Below are positions 27,775 to 35,168 of a DNA stretch of 64,000 bases, piece after piece. The position numbers and the translations under genes were made by a program. Numbering within the stretch: the first letter of the stretch is position 1; every line of letters begins with the position of its first letter. The stretch is from positions 2,852,001-2,916,000 of the forward strand of contig NZ_CP024633.1 of the NCBI RefSeq assembly GCF_004924335.1, given 5' to 3'. Under the pieces are notes generated by a model. That model saw only the letters and a program-made list of their open reading frames with translations. It was not told where the DNA came from and ran no database searches. Source of the DNA: Mycobacteroides salmoniphilum (GTDB lineage: Bacteria; Actinomycetota; Actinomycetes; Mycobacteriales; Mycobacteriaceae).

Positions 27775-28311
27775 CGTCGATGCGGAGTTGATCGAGCCGG
27801 TCGCGGTGCGACTGCGCAAGGTGTTTGGATCGCGCCCCCGGGGCCGCATACTCGGCGAAGTACTCGATGCGATGGGACTCGGCCAATCAGTATCTCTTCG
27901 ATTCGGTCGGACAGGTCCCAGGGACCGCTGGCACAACGACCGTGTGGCGCTCGTCGGCGACGCGGCCTGGTGCGAAACGATGTACTCCGGGCTCGGAGTG
28001 TCGTCGGCGCTGGCCGGCCCCGATCTGCTGGGCACCATGCTCGACCGCTACCCCCGATGATCTGAATTCGGCTCTCGCCGAGTGGGAGCGCGCTGCGGCC
28101 GTTCATCGACGCCTATCAGAACTTCGGGCTCACCCAGCGTTTCTTCTTCACACCCGAAAATCGCAAGGAATTGCTCTTACGTCGAGGGCTTGCCCGGCTA
28201 GTCCACACGCCGTTCACCCGAACACTGCTCGCCCGCCTGACTCAGGGCAGCAGGACCGCACGCCTCAAAGATCAGGATATCGCCGGGGACGTTGAGAACC
28301 AGTCGCTCTAG
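27775..28311 (+). pseudogene. FAD-dependent monooxygenase remnant, truncated and frameshifted
   Basis: Only the C-terminal part of an FAD-dependent oxidoreductase is left. One frame carries the FAD-binding motif N-D-R-V-A-L-V-G-D-A-A-W-C and G-L-G-V-S-S-A-L-A-G-P-D-L-L-G-T and stops at 28060. Homology continues in a second frame (S-A-L-A-E-W-E-R-A) and then a third (L-R-P-F-I-D-A-Y-Q-N-F to N-Q-S-L, stop 28309-28311). The N-terminal Rossmann domain with its glycine motif is absent. Two frameshifts plus the truncation make it non-functional. Confidence 0.75.
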
Positions 28312-28417
28312 CGCTGGGGAAAAGCCGTACCGGTGAGGTGCTCGGAGGCGGCCCACAGCTGCTCAGCGACTTCGAGATCGCTGGCAGCTGCCGAGCGGCC
28401 GCGCCCGTTTGGCGGAT
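28308..28417 (-). pseudogene. C-terminal relic of a short-chain dehydrogenase
   Basis: The minus strand between the pgsA stop and the FAD-enzyme relic reads G-R-G-R-S-A-A-A-S-D-L-E-V-A-E-Q-L-W-A-A and then S-E-H-L-T-G-T-A-F-P-Q-R-stop. This is the usual C-terminal end of mycobacterial retinol-dehydrogenase-like SDR proteins (LW-x2-S-E-x-L-T-G). Nothing of the NAD-binding region remains, so a deletion joined its tail to the pgsA end. Its TAG shares CTAG with the stop of the facing relic. Confidence 0.55.
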
Positions 28418-29017
28418 TTATGCGGATGTGGGACGAGGACGCAACGCCTGCACCAGATAGTCGATGCCGGTGAGGACGGTGAGGACCACCGCCAGCCCCA
28501 TGAGGACCACCGCCGCGGTGTGCCAGTACCCCGTCAACGGCAGCAGATAGCCGGCGATCGCCAACGACTGGACCATGGTCTTAAGCTTGCCGCCCCGGTT
28601 TGCCGGGATCACACCATGGCGGAGCACCGAGAAGCGCAGCACCGTGATCCCGACCTCACGCACCAAGATGACCACGGTCACCCACCACGGAAGATCTCCG
28701 AGGACACTGAGCCCCACCAGTGCCGCGCCGATGAGCGCCTTATCGGCGATCGGGTCGGCGAGCTGGCCGAATGGGGTGACCAGCCCATAGCGGCGGGCGA
28801 GCACGCCGTCGTATCGGTCGGTAGCGATGGCCAGCGCGAATACCCCGAAAGCGGCAATGCGCCAGGAGGATTGGTGCCCGCCCTCGGTGAACAGGACGAC
28901 GATGAACACCGGTATCAGCACGATGCGCAGCACCGTGAGGATGTTGGCAATGTTCAGCAGAGGCACCGGCGCAGCCGAAGCCTCGGAATCAGGCTGGGTT
29001 TCCGGTGGCATCGGCAC
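28418..29017 (-). CDS. pgsA: CDP-alcohol phosphatidyltransferase, PgsA (PgsA3-like)
   Basis: A 199-residue membrane enzyme. The CDP-alcohol phosphotransferase motif D-G-x2-A-R-x8-G-x3-D-x3-D is complete, within D-R-Y-D-G-V-L-A-R-R and G-Q-L-A-D-P-I-A-D-K. Several membrane helices follow (P-W-W-V-T-V-V-I-L). It probably makes phosphatidylglycerophosphate from CDP-diacylglycerol and glycerol-3-phosphate. Position between clgR and argA matches M. tuberculosis pgsA3 (Rv2746c). Start GTG 29017; ATG 29011 is nearly as good. It diverges from argA. Confidence 0.9.
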   Translation of the reverse strand: MPMPPETQPDSEASAAPVPLLNIANILTVLRIVLIPVFIVVLFTEGGHQSSWRIAAFGVFALAIATDRYDGVLARRYGLVTPFGQLADPIADKALIGAALVGLSVLGDLPWWVTVVILVREVGITVLRFSVLRHGVIPANRGGKLKTMVQSLAIAGYLLPLTGYWHTAAVVLMGLAVVLTVLTGIDYLVQALRPRPTSA

Positions 29018-29059
29018 GTCAAACAGCCTATCTGTTCTGGAGCTGGCTACTGTTCACGC

Positions 29060-29605
29060 ATGAGCGCTGAAGGTACATCCGGCATCTCAGGGAATCCGGG
29101 GCACACGACCCCCACGGTGACCGTTCGCCGGTCCCGTACCTCCGATGTGCCCGCTATCAAGGCGCTTGTCGACGTCTACGCCGGACGGATCCTGCTGGAG
29201 AAGAACCTGGTGACGCTGTACGAGGCGGTCCAGGAGTTCTGGGTGGCCGAACTCGGCGGAGAGATCGTCGGCTGTGGCGCCCTGCACGTGCTGTGGTCGG
29301 ACCTCGGCGAGGTGCGCACCATCGCGGTGCACCCCAGGCTCAAGGGGGCCGGAGTCGGGCACGCGATTGTCAGCCGCCTGCTCGATGTCGCCAGAGATCT
29401 GGAACTCAAAAGGGTGTTCGTGCTGACTTTCGAGGTCGACTTCTTCACCAAACACGGATTCAGCGAGATCGAGGGCACCCCGGTGACCGCCGAGGTGTAC
29501 GAGGAAATGTGCCGGTCCTACGACACCGGTGTGGCCGAGTTCCTCGACCTGAGCTACGTGAAGCCGAACACGCTGGGCAATACCCGGATGCTCGTCCACC
29601 TCTGA
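29060..29605 (+). CDS. argA: N-acetylglutamate synthase, GNAT type
   Basis: A 181-residue GNAT enzyme matching M. tuberculosis ArgA (Rv2747). It acetylates L-glutamate or glutamine, the first step of arginine synthesis. The acetyl-CoA loop is L-K-G-A-G-V-G-H-A-I; other marks are V-R-R-S-R-T-S-D-V-P-A-I-K and F-F-T-K-H-G-F. An N-terminal extension of about 20 Gly/Thr-rich residues is present. In M. tuberculosis ftsK is the next gene; here about 7.5 kb separates them. Confidence 0.92.
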   Translation: MSAEGTSGISGNPGHTTPTVTVRRSRTSDVPAIKALVDVYAGRILLEKNLVTLYEAVQEFWVAELGGEIVGCGALHVLWSDLGEVRTIAVHPRLKGAGVGHAIVSRLLDVARDLELKRVFVLTFEVDFFTKHGFSEIEGTPVTAEVYEEMCRSYDTGVAEFLDLSYVKPNTLGNTRMLVHL

Positions 29606-29654
29606 TTCCGCGCATCGGGACCTTTTCAGCACGATCGTCGGCCAAGATCGAGGC

Positions 29655-30305
29655 ATGCCACGACTGCGCCAGGTGTCCCGCGCCGAAACCGACGACCGAC
29701 TTGTCCATCGCATGTATGACCAGATTTTCGGCGACCGCGATCCGGTCACCGCTCCGGGAACCACGACCGGCACCCCGGGTGACTGGTGGACGGTCTTTGC
29801 GCTCGTACCCGACGCCCTGAAGCACTCGGTCCAGGGTTTCGCGTTCTACCGCAGCCCCGATCGCAAGCTGGACCCGGTTCTGCGTGAGCTTGGACAGACC
29901 CGGGCCGGCTGGGCACGCCGCAGCCAGTTCGTCTTCTCCCAGCACTGCAAGTCGTGCCGCATTGTCGGCATCTCGGAGGAGATGATCGCCGCGATCCCGT
30001 CGTGGAGTACGGCCGAGTGCTTCACCCCTGTACAGCGCGCCGTGCTGGCCTACACGGACTGCTTGGTGCTCGACGGCGGCCGGGTACCCGATGGCGTGTT
30101 CACCGCACTGAAGGCCCACCTCTCCGATGAGGAAATCCTGGAGCTCACCTACATCACGGCCATGTACGAGATGCACGCGGTGATGAGCACGGCGCTGCGT
30201 TTGGAGTGGGACAACCGCGACGAGCCGATCGTAGAAATCGCGGCTCCCGAGGGGTTCACATCCTTCGATGTGGGCGACGCCATCGCACTGCGGCGCGACG
30301 AGTAG
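29655..30305 (+). CDS. Carboxymuconolactone decarboxylase/AhpD-like protein
   Basis: A 216-residue helical protein with the CMD/AhpD pattern: F-V-F-S-Q-H-C-K-S-C-R-I-V-G near residue 96, with a C-x2-C pair and a neighbouring His that could form a thiol redox centre, and I-T-A-M-Y-E-M-H-A near 170. It may act as a peroxidase-type or gamma-carboxymuconolactone decarboxylase enzyme; which is not clear. It ends four bases from the converging end of the P450/prenyl operon and belongs to the same inserted block between argA and ftsK. Confidence 0.82.
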   Translation: MPRLRQVSRAETDDRLVHRMYDQIFGDRDPVTAPGTTTGTPGDWWTVFALVPDALKHSVQGFAFYRSPDRKLDPVLRELGQTRAGWARRSQFVFSQHCKSCRIVGISEEMIAAIPSWSTAECFTPVQRAVLAYTDCLVLDGGRVPDGVFTALKAHLSDEEILELTYITAMYEMHAVMSTALRLEWDNRDEPIVEIAAPEGFTSFDVGDAIALRRDE

Positions 30306-30309
30306 TGAC

Positions 30310-30882
30310 TCAGCGCCGTATCTGTGCGTGCTCGGCGAGCACTGCCACAACATCGGGATGGCCAGGTACCCACTGACCCGACATCGCGTGTGTCGTCGTT
30401 ACGCTGGCTGGCTCCTTGACTCCTCGAATCTCCATGCAGCCGTGGGCCGCGGTGATGAAGCAGGCAGCACCAACCGGTGAAAGTTCTTCTTGCACTGCGG
30501 TTGTCACCTGGTATCCGATACGCTCCTGCACCTGCAGGCGCCGCGCATAACCGTGGACCACCCGAGCCAGCTTCGAGAGGCCGACAACCTCGCTACCTGC
30601 ACCCGGCCGGTAGGCAACAGTCGCGACCCCGGTGATGGGCAGCAGATGATGTGCGCACGTGGAGACGAGCCGTATCCCAGCCACGATCACCAGACCGGGA
30701 TCGCTCGGCGCCGGAAACCGCCGGCGCAGGTGGACGGCGGGGTCCTCGTCGTATCCGGCAAGCGATTCCGCCCACGCCCTGGCCACCCGCCCTGGAGTGT
30801 CCTCCGTGTGCTCGTCATTGCCGACTCCAGTCGCCAGCAGTAGATCGGTCACGGCGGACTTCACCTTCTCCACATCGATCAT
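30310..30882 (-). CDS. folE: Divergent GTP cyclohydrolase I
   Basis: A 190-residue FolE that should convert GTP to 7,8-dihydroneopterin triphosphate. Zinc ligands Cys76, His79 and Cys149 are kept (C-A-H-H and A-A-H-G-C-M), and the active-site stretch G-L-S-K-L-A-R-V-V is normal. The Glu of the canonical C-E-H-H motif is Ala here, and the N-terminal extension of housekeeping FolE is missing. Mycobacteria normally carry their folate folE in the ftsH-folP cluster, so this is probably a second, pathway-specific copy. It is the last gene of the six-gene operon, 22 bases after the isomerase/pterin synthase fusion. Confidence 0.88.
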   Translation of the reverse strand: MIDVEKVKSAVTDLLLATGVGNDEHTEDTPGRVARAWAESLAGYDEDPAVHLRRRFPAPSDPGLVIVAGIRLVSTCAHHLLPITGVATVAYRPGAGSEVVGLSKLARVVHGYARRLQVQERIGYQVTTAVQEELSPVGAACFITAAHGCMEIRGVKEPASVTTTHAMSGQWVPGHPDVVAVLAEHAQIRR

Positions 30883-30904
30883 CGAACGGTGCTCCCCTCT
30901 CTGT

Positions 30905-31942
30905 TCATGCGCTCCACGACGGCGACTCGGTCAATTCCGCGGCATTGACATGTGTTTCCGTCACCTTGACGCGGTGGACCGTGACATTGGACCAACCGGC
31001 CTCGGCAATGAATCCCGCGGTGACCCGGGCCAGCAGTTCGGAAACGTTCTCGACCGTGGGCCACTCCAAACCGTGCGAGGGGGCGTCGAGGCCAAATCGA
31101 AAGAGCTTCGATCGCTCTGCCCGGAGAGCCGGCACAAGCGGGTCCGCGTGTCCGAGCATCGCGCCGTGATCAAGATTGGCGTCGATCCAGTCCCGCAGCC
31201 GTGCCTTGAGTATCCCGAAGTCGACGAGGATCCCTTGCTCGTTCAATGCCCCAGCCACCGTAATCTCTGTCCACCAGGAATGCCCGTGCAGGTTGACGCA
31301 CTTTCCGCCGAGGATGGGCAGCCGATGCGCGGTCTCGAAATTATGGCGCACCGTAACGGTCCGCGTCGTGGTGCGCCCGCTAGCCTGGAACGGCACCAAT
31401 TCCCTTGAACCAGAAGGCAAGTTTCGTATTTGCGCAAGCTTGGCGACCTGCAACTTGCACCATGGCGACACCGGACGGGTACCGGCGAGCACTTCGTCGC
31501 ACAGCTGCGTCCACGGCAGCCATCGGTAACCCGCCACTTCGTCCGGGTTCAGAGTCGGGACCTCTGCGATCGTGCCCACATAGACCGGGCAGACTTCGTT
31601 CTCAACCACGCCGTTCTCCATGGCTGCCCGATAACGAAAGTCTGGCAGTGCCAGCTGCGGTGATGACATCTGGACACCGAGCTCGTAATGCACCCGTTCG
31701 ATGATCGCCTCGGCGATATCCACGCCCGGAGGTGGATGTCCGCAGCAGCTGTTGGACCAGGCCCCCGGCCAGGTCCGCTTACTCCAAGCGCGCTGGGTAA
31801 GGAGCACGAACCGATAGGACGGATCGAACAGGTAACAAGAAAAGGCAAGGTGCAGTGGAGTGTTGTCGTCATGCACGGTCGCCTTGGGTGCGATGCCGCA
31901 CGCCCGACCGGCGTCATCCAGGAGCACCACGTCATCAGTCAT
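30905..31942 (-). CDS. Fusion: isopentenyl-diphosphate isomerase + QueD/6-pyruvoyl-tetrahydropterin synthase
   Basis: A 345-residue two-domain protein. Residues 1-175 are a type I IPP isomerase (Nudix fold) with catalytic Cys67 in S-C-C-G-H-P and Glu116 in V-V-E-N-E-V-C-P, matching the numbering of the E. coli enzyme. A linker of about 20 residues leads to residues 195-335, a QueD/PTPS domain with zinc ligands His206, His219 and His221 (C-V-N-L-H-G-H), catalytic Cys215, His259 in N-L-D-H, Glu298 in P-T-V-E-N and Glu329 in V-T-E-T. Both active sites look intact. One half equilibrates IPP and DMAPP; the other would act on dihydroneopterin triphosphate from the adjacent folE. The start overlaps the P450 stop by eight bases. 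Confidence 0.9.
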   Translation of the reverse strand: MTDDVVLLDDAGRACGIAPKATVHDDNTPLHLAFSCYLFDPSYRFVLLTQRAWSKRTWPGAWSNSCCGHPPPGVDIAEAIIERVHYELGVQMSSPQLALPDFRYRAAMENGVVENEVCPVYVGTIAEVPTLNPDEVAGYRWLPWTQLCDEVLAGTRPVSPWCKLQVAKLAQIRNLPSGSRELVPFQASGRTTTRTVTVRHNFETAHRLPILGGKCVNLHGHSWWTEITVAGALNEQGILVDFGILKARLRDWIDANLDHGAMLGHADPLVPALRAERSKLFRFGLDAPSHGLEWPTVENVSELLARVTAGFIAEAGWSNVTVHRVKVTETHVNAAELTESPSWSA

Positions 31943-33149
31943 GGCTGCGCCGTTCCCATCGAATCGGTAAGGCATCGCGAATGTTGACCATCGGCAGAGC
32001 CGCCCGCCACGTGGCCGGGTCAGGCAGCACGGGGCAGGTAAATCGTTGCATCAATGCCACCAATGCTTCTTCCAATTCGATTCGGGCCAAGCCGGAGCCG
32101 AGGCAGCGGAATATCCCACCACCGAAAATCAGTTGGCGCTTCTGGTGTTTGGCCAGAATGTCGAAGGTGCCCGCACTGTCATACGCTCTCGGATCTCGCG
32201 TTGCACTCGGCGGACAGAACATCACGAACTGGCCCGGTTCGAGGGTGAGGTCACGGTAGTCGATCCGCTCGGTGGCGAAGCGGAAAATCGCACGGATCTG
32301 CGGCGCAAAACGCAGCACCTCATCGACCGCCTGGCCGATCAGCTCCGGATTTCGATGAACCAGTTCCCACTGCCGCGGGTGGCCGTGAAAAGCGATCAGC
32401 GCCCGACCCAACTGACGGGCCACCGATTCCTGACTGGCCCAGGCGATATCCAGGACAAGCCCCTCTGCTTCTGCCCTGCTCAGCAGGTTCGTTCCGGAAA
32501 CCTCTGCGGCAAGGAAAGATACGAAGTCCTCACCAGGCTCCCGCAGACGAAACTCAAAGAGACCATGGACGTACTTCTTGAGCTGCTCAATACCCTGATC
32601 AATGATCGGCAACACCGCAGGCAGGTCACTCCATACGAACACCAGACCGGCATCCTTCGACACCAATCGGAACATCTCATGATCGCCATCCGGAACACCC
32701 AGCAAGCGCGCGATTGCCCCGCTGGCATAGGGGGATCCGAATCGCTCCGCGAAGTCGACGATCTCGTCGGCCGGCATATCTTGAGCCAGGTTCTGTGCCA
32801 ATGTCCGCAATGCTGGGCGCAGCGCCTCAACTCGCTTGGGGCTCAAGCCCGGAGCCGCCACGGACCGTAGGCGCAGGTGGTCTTCCTGTGGGGTGTTGCG
32901 CACCGTCGTGATCCACCAGTCATACATCGGACCTGACGTGACCCCGTTCATACGCAGGAACCGGCGACCGTCTAGACCCAGGCGGGGATCTTTGAGAAGC
33001 TCGGCGCATTCTTCATAGCGCAGAACAACCGGACCCTGTGGACTCTGCGCGAACCAATACTGCTCGCGGGCCCGATCAACCTCGTCCGAGGCGAGATCGA
33101 AGTCCCGACTCAAGAGATCGAGAAATGGCACCGACGGCGCTGTAAGCAT
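31935..33149 (-). CDS. Cytochrome P450 with unusual I-helix
   Basis: A 404-residue soluble bacterial P450. The haem-binding loop F-G-G-G-I-F-R-C-L-G puts the ligand at Cys349; the E-x-x-R motif is D-E-V-L-R; the PERF-like region is altered. In the I-helix, the usual A-G-x-D/E-T is A-S-Q-E-S, so the conserved Gly and Thr are replaced while the acidic residue remains, which may change oxygen activation. It lies between ubiA (17-base gap) and the isomerase/pterin synthase fusion (8-base overlap). Likely role: oxidation of the prenylated or terpenoid product. Confidence 0.88.
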   Translation of the reverse strand: MLTAPSVPFLDLLSRDFDLASDEVDRAREQYWFAQSPQGPVVLRYEECAELLKDPRLGLDGRRFLRMNGVTSGPMYDWWITTVRNTPQEDHLRLRSVAAPGLSPKRVEALRPALRTLAQNLAQDMPADEIVDFAERFGSPYASGAIARLLGVPDGDHEMFRLVSKDAGLVFVWSDLPAVLPIIDQGIEQLKKYVHGLFEFRLREPGEDFVSFLAAEVSGTNLLSRAEAEGLVLDIAWASQESVARQLGRALIAFHGHPRQWELVHRNPELIGQAVDEVLRFAPQIRAIFRFATERIDYRDLTLEPGQFVMFCPPSATRDPRAYDSAGTFDILAKHQKRQLIFGGGIFRCLGSGLARIELEEALVALMQRFTCPVLPDPATWRAALPMVNIRDALPIRWERRSHD

Positions 33150-33166
33150 TGCGTTCTCCTGCGTAA

Positions 33167-34120
33167 CTATCTGCTGATGAGGACGTAGGCGGCGGGTATC
33201 ACGGTCGACCAGGCCAGGATTGGCGCGTAGTAAGGCAAATACTTCGTGTATGAGCGCACCACGTCGACACCGTCGGCGACCGGCTTACCGATCACGCGCC
33301 GCAAGATGCTGGCGTTGACCGCCAACGCGATACCGACACCGAGTCCATACGGCAGCAGCGCCCACGAGAATCCGCCAAGCTCGAGCACCGCCCACGTGAC
33401 CAGACCGGCGCCAAGACCTACCAGAACGGTTCCCAGCATAAACGCACGTGTAAGACCAAGAGCGCGAACCGAAGTGAGCACACCAAACTGCTCATCCTCG
33501 GGAATGTCCTCGGCTGTTTTAGCCACCATCACGCCGTTGAGAGTCAGACCCATTCCGAAAATCGCCACGAGCGTGAACCATTCGATTGGGTACGGCAATG
33601 AACGAATGATGATCAGCCCAGGCACGATCGTGAGGGTGATGTTCAGCACGGGAATCTGCCAGATCCCCCGGCCTTTCAGCCGTAGCGGCGGCAACGAGTA
33701 CTGGGTTCCAAAGAACAATGCCGCCAGGCCAATACCAACCAGATCCCAGTGCCGGGTGGTGAACATCAGGTACAAACCGAGCACTACGCAGAGCACAATA
33801 GTGGCGTTGATCTCACGCCGTACGCGCGTTTCACCCAAACCGAACACCGCAGTGGCCTGCCGCGACTTGTGCGCGAGGTCTTGGTCACGATCAGCCAGGC
33901 AGTTCACCATATTGCATATCTGTTCGCCCTGAATGACCAGCACCGCAGCAGCCAAGAATGGCAGGGACACTAGGTCCGTCCACGAATGTGCGCTGAGAAA
34001 CGCGGCAACCAGAATGGTTGCTACGGTGCTGGAGAGGAACTCTGGACGACGGATGTGTACGGAGTACCGCAGATGTGTACGCCATGATGTCGGCGTCTCT
34101 GCGTGGGCAAGTTGATCCAT
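33167..34120 (-). CDS. UbiA-family prenyltransferase
   Basis: A 317-residue integral membrane protein with about eight or nine helices. Both Mg-diphosphate motifs are present: N-C-L-A-D-R-D-Q-D at 73-81 (N-x3-D-x3-D) and D-I-P-E-D at 205-209, plus the Y-S-L-P-P-L-R-L-K-G-R-G loop. UbiA proteins attach polyprenyl chains to aromatic rings or, in some bacteria, cyclise terpenes; both are possible here. ATG 34120 is preceded by AGGAGAG, twelve bases away. It follows the polyprenyl synthase by 37 bases, so that enzyme most likely supplies its donor. Confidence 0.88.
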   Translation of the reverse strand: MDQLAHAETPTSWRTHLRYSVHIRRPEFLSSTVATILVAAFLSAHSWTDLVSLPFLAAAVLVIQGEQICNMVNCLADRDQDLAHKSRQATAVFGLGETRVRREINATIVLCVVLGLYLMFTTRHWDLVGIGLAALFFGTQYSLPPLRLKGRGIWQIPVLNITLTIVPGLIIIRSLPYPIEWFTLVAIFGMGLTLNGVMVAKTAEDIPEDEQFGVLTSVRALGLTRAFMLGTVLVGLGAGLVTWAVLELGGFSWALLPYGLGVGIALAVNASILRRVIGKPVADGVDVVRSYTKYLPYYAPILAWSTVIPAAYVLISR

Positions 34121-34157
34121 TGTGTGATCACTCTCCTGGCGTGGGCATCCGTTGCGG

Positions 34158-35168
34158 TTATGCGACACGAGTCGCCATATGCTGGATGAGATTCGAAAAT
34201 GCCTGGCGTGCGGGATTTTCCGGAAGCTGTAACAAGTCGCTCTGCGCCTGGCCGCCCAGTTCAACAAGCTTTTGTGCAGCGAGTTTCACTCCTTGCGCCT
34301 CATTGATGAGAAACAGTGCCTCATCGACGAGACGCGGGTCGTCGATCGGCCCGTGGAGTAGCTCGCGCAGCCGCTGGCCGGCAGGGCTGTCATCGCGCAT
34401 GGCATAGAGCATCGGCAGGGTGATAATCCCTTCCCGTAAATCAGTACCGATGGCTTTGCCTGACTGCGAGAAATCAGAAGAGACGTCGATGATGTCGTCG
34501 GAGATCTGAAACATCGTTCCGAGCAGATCGCCAAATCGGTACAGACAGTCGACATGTTCCTTACGGGCACCGGCAAGCTGCGCCCCCAACTGACCTGCGG
34601 CCGCAATGAGCACGCTTGTCTTGCGCCGAATGGTGATCCAGTAATGGGACTCTGGATCGGTCTCCGCAGGAGCCCCCATCGTCTCCTGCATCTGCCCCGC
34701 CACCAGCTCGGTGAAGGTCACACCGATGATGTCCATCGCGTGCTCCCCCAATGTGGCCGCGATCCGCAGCACACGGCCAATCAGATAGTCGCCCGCGAGA
34801 ACAGCGATTTTGTTGTCCCACATCGCATTCGCGGAATGCACACCGCGGCGCACCAGCGCGCCATCCATCACATCATCGTGATAGAGCGTTGCCAAATGAG
34901 CGATCTCGATCATCGCCGCCGCGAGCACCACCTGAGGATCGTCGGCACCGGGTCCGAACTGTGCCGCCAGTAACGTGAACAGAGAGCGGAAGCGCTTCCC
35001 GCCGGCCCGCGAGAGATGTGACACCGCGTCCAGGACACGCTCGTCGTAGTCGTCCAGCTCAATGGCGAACTGCCGCTCCACATCCTGGAGTCCTTGCCGC
35101 GCGATCTGCGTAAGCACCGGATCACCCAGATCAATGCCGCCCACCAAGACTCCGCCGCTAACCGACAT
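34158..35168 (-). CDS. Polyprenyl diphosphate synthase
   Basis: A 336-residue trans-isoprenyl diphosphate synthase. First aspartate-rich motif D-D-V-M-D is at 98-102 and the second, D-D-I-I-D, at 224-228; A-G-G-K-R-F-R is the IPP-binding site. Residues before the first motif are small (L-A-T-L-Y-H), more like medium or long-chain synthases (GrcC/IspB type) than short farnesyl synthases, so a chain of C20 or longer is likely. The ATG lies inside the upstream P450, an 11-base overlap. It extends DMAPP with IPP, the two compounds balanced by the isomerase in this operon. Confidence 0.9.
   Translation of the reverse strand: MSVSGGVLVGGIDLGDPVLTQIARQGLQDVERQFAIELDDYDERVLDAVSHLSRAGGKRFRSLFTLLAAQFGPGADDPQVVLAAAMIEIAHLATLYHDDVMDGALVRRGVHSANAMWDNKIAVLAGDYLIGRVLRIAATLGEHAMDIIGVTFTELVAGQMQETMGAPAETDPESHYWITIRRKTSVLIAAAGQLGAQLAGARKEHVDCLYRFGDLLGTMFQISDDIIDVSSDFSQSGKAIGTDLREGIITLPMLYAMRDDSPAGQRLRELLHGPIDDPRLVDEALFLINEAQGVKLAAQKLVELGGQAQSDLLQLPENPARQAFSNLIQHMATRVA

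Noticed and set aside
30310-31942. A queuosine/7-deazaguanine pathway
   Set aside because: FolE and a QueD-like domain are present, but no QueE radical-SAM or QueC protein lies in the cluster, and the prenyl genes would have no part in it.
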